Below, one piece after another: positions 35,230-37,264 of a stretch of 37,264 nucleotides of DNA; position 1 is the stretch's first letter, and every line of letters starts with the position of its first letter. Below the pieces are notes generated by a model, which had not been told where the DNA came from, ran no database searches, and saw only the letters and a program-made list of their open reading frames with translations. Source of the stretch: Rhizomucor pusillus (lineage: Eukaryota; Mucoromycota; Mucoromycetes; Mucorales; Lichtheimiaceae); NCBI GenBank assembly GCA_900175165.2, contig FWWN02000369.1, forward strand, positions 1 through 37,264. The letters run 5' to 3'. Both the position numbers and the translations under genes were made by a program.

Positions 35230-36708
35230 TCAAACCAGTGACTGAAGAGTCATACGAAGTCTTTGCTCGCGTATCCGTCTCCATAGCTTCGATACTATCT
35301 TTTGCAGCTGAAAGCGAAAGTAATTCATTTTGATCATGACTGTTTGCAACATCGCTTGTCCTCGTCTTGAGAAGTAGATATGTAAATAATCACATAATGA
35401 AATTAGGTCCCAAGGCAAGTTACCTTTTTACGAGTTCGTTCTTCAGGCTTAGAATCGGTTTCGGCGACTCTTTTAAGTTTGAGCCGAACATCCTGCGCTT
35501 TAGCATTTACTTGATTGTGCAATTGAGCGGATTGAAGTTGGCCGCTCCTTTGGACTCCGGTATCCGGTTCTCTCTGAACATCACGGCTATTTCCGTTTTT
35601 TGTGGGAGATACAGCCTGCTTTTCCTTGCGGCCAGATTTTTTGGGCAAAGATGGCGGTATCTTCTTTGACCCTGGAGCTTTGGACTTCCCTTTTTCGATC
35701 GATGGTGTACCGGTTTGAATATTAATATCTAAAGCTGGTCCTGGATGTGACTTGATATCCTTGGATGTATTCTCCTCCGCATTTGATGCTTGTTCTCCAG
35801 AGGTCTTTAATTTGTCAGCTGCAGCCCCTGGAGTGTACCCATCGGCACTAGACGCTTCTTCCGATCTCGATTCATTCCTTTCATTCTTCGTTGATTTATC
35901 GTGCACATCAGATAGCTGTTGTATCTGAGCACTTGACTTTTCTTTTAAAAGATCGCTGGACCCGTCTGTCGGTTTCGATGGGTTTTCTCTATCGTCGTCA
36001 GATATCGCGCGTGCTCTATCTTCAGGTGCATCGTCTCGCTTTTGTTCGTTCTTGATCGCAGATTTTTCCAGTTGTCCATTCGTATCGTGTATCTGAGAAT
36101 AATGTTCCAGAGCTACTCGGTATCCTTCCGCCAATGACTTGTTTTTCATGACCTTCCCTTTTGCTAATTGTGCTTTTGCTTCTTCCGGGTCAAATAAGCG
36201 AAGCGTGTCTGGACGTAAAAAGTCACTGTATTGTGAAGAAGCAAAAGTCAATATAAGTCTAGTCATCTCTAACTAGGAACCTACTAATCAAGTGATCCAT
36301 AGAAATAGACTGTGACAGTGTCCGGGGCTCGTTTTCTCTTGGATTTTGCCTTAAGAATATGTGGAGGCAGTTCATCGTCACTTAGAATCTATTAAACGTC
36401 GTCAGTTTGACTTCCAGGCGTAGAAATTCATGCATCATGTGTCAATCACTGTTATGGTGGATGTGTATCAATCCTATAATACCATAGGAGGCTTTCGCTG
36501 TTGCTTGTCACAATTTCGAAACAGGAGCCTCTTTACATTGTAGTAATCGGCACATGATCTCATGTTTGACACATACCTGCCCTGGCCACCATGGATAATA
36601 AGAACACTTTGCGAGAACCTGAGTCCCTGGCTTGACTAGCGAAGCAGGTAAACCTTGTACAATGGCTGTCGTTTCTTTGGATCTTGATTTTGATTTTTTG
36701 GGTGCCAT
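35230..36708 (-). CDS. PWWP-domain chromatin reader with basic C-terminal helix
   Basis: PWWP domains read methylated histone H3 tails together with DNA. Exons 36708-36577, 36388-36285, 36225-35424, 35307-35230 (371 aa). A basic N-terminus (MAPKKSKSRSK) precedes the domain: GTQVLAKCSYYPWWPGQ (PWWP at 39-42), ILSDDELP after the 188-nt intron, VTVYFYGSLDY and FLRPDTLRLF. A long disordered middle (about 120-330) is rich in Ser, Glu, Lys and Asp. The final exon, in frame only after removing intron 35308-35423, encodes LQKIVSKLWRRIREQRLRM, a basic amphipathic helix. The C-terminal exon is supported by frame and composition, not by homology. The complex it belongs to cannot be told; fungal PWWP proteins work with histone methyl- or acetyltransferases and ISWI remodellers. 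Confidence 0.86.
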
Positions 36709-37264
36709 TCCGTGAGAGTATGACGAACTGCGAGAGAAGAAAGAACAGGCGTTCAAAAACTACAGGTTTTTCAAAAGTTGTTGGCGCATTAATCCAATGT
36801 GGATTTGCACATTTATCAATCTATTTTATAACAAAGCATCACAAGAAAATGGTTAGATTGGCAACGCAAAAGAGATCTTTTGCTTCATCGTATTCCAGTA
36901 AATGGAACTATTTATTCACGTTTGGGACATTTTGCTGACGGTATTGCTGACTGTATGGTATCCTAATACCTTTATGAAAGAAACACGTGACAAATTATTC
37001 AAGCACAATGATATTAAAATAACAATACAAAAGTAACAACCATGTTTTAAAATCCTGAAAAGTCTAGAAAAGCCGGTACCATCTGACTACAGAGATGAGA
37101 ATTATGTATGCAAATATTTACGTTTTCATAATTACAATATTCGACCATATTCAACCAAACAACCTTATTGCATTACGGAGACCACCATACTTAATTGTTG
37201 CATGCATCGGTATCTCCTTGCAAAAGAAGAGACCCAAGCAAAGTATACAGCTGTTATTCATTGA
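36709..37264. other. Terminal 0.56 kb without a recognised gene
   Basis: Upstream side of the PWWP gene, AT-rich, especially after 36980. The single longer plus-strand frame (36684-36938) overlaps the PWWP start antisense and lacks family features. Confidence 0.4.

Overview
This window reads as nuclear DNA of a filamentous fungus, most likely an early-diverging one (Mucoromycota). Support: multi-exon genes with short introns, mostly 53-75 nt, with GT..AG ends and CTAAC/CTGAC-like branch sites; fungal-type proteins (hybrid histidine kinase, class III-type chitinase, proteinase-K-like subtilase, Rad7); AATAAA-type 3' signals; and no operons. An FHIP homologue and a full-length Cas1-type O-acetyltransferase also point to fungi outside yeast-like lineages. 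The exact genus cannot be read from the sequence. For sixteen of the larger genes I rebuilt exon structures by hand; every spliced CDS sums to a multiple of three and joins known family motifs across the junctions.

Layout, left to right. 0.1-3.1 kb: cytosolic GAF hybrid histidine kinase (+). 3.4-6.1 kb: Cas1-like membrane O-acetyltransferase (-), convergent with the kinase and divergent from the next gene. 6.3-8.3 kb: GTPBP1/2-type translational GTPase (+) with a changed G3 box. 8.6-10.4 kb: secreted subtilase (+) with an acidic propeptide insert. 10.4-11.6 kb: probable chromatin-complex protein (-), sharing a 159-nt bidirectional promoter with proteasome alpha-7 (+, 11.8-13.0 kb). 13.1-15.1 kb: RAD7 repair factor (-). 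After a 1.27-kb gap: FHIP endosome-dynein adaptor (+, 16.4-19.5 kb), Sulfotransfer_4-type P-loop protein (+), GH18 chitinase with a LysM-like tail (+), an unrecognised proline/serine-rich protein (+), and UFD1 (+, ends 25.9 kb). 26.1-28.0 kb: membrane-anchored HSL-type alpha/beta hydrolase (-), divergent from DGAT2 (+, 28.9-30.3 kb), with a perfect 24-bp inverted repeat in the shared upstream region. 30.3-32.5 kb: two small candidate genes and one ORF fragment (-). 32.7-34.1 kb: MDR oxidoreductase (-). 35.2-36.7 kb: PWWP-domain nuclear protein (-). The last 0.56 kb holds no recognisable gene.

Functional links are loose, as is normal for a fungal chromosome. Three ubiquitin-proteasome genes (alpha-7, RAD7, UFD1) lie within 14 kb. 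A membrane lipase-like hydrolase sits head-to-head with DGAT2. Cas1, chitinase and subtilase all act on the secretory pathway or cell surface. I found no transposon, CRISPR array, rRNA or tRNA, and no convincing new multi-gene system. The most unusual signals are the histidine-less G3 box of the GTPase, the poly-acidic insert in the protease propeptide, a start-codon-only first exon in UFD1, and the 24-bp inverted repeat.
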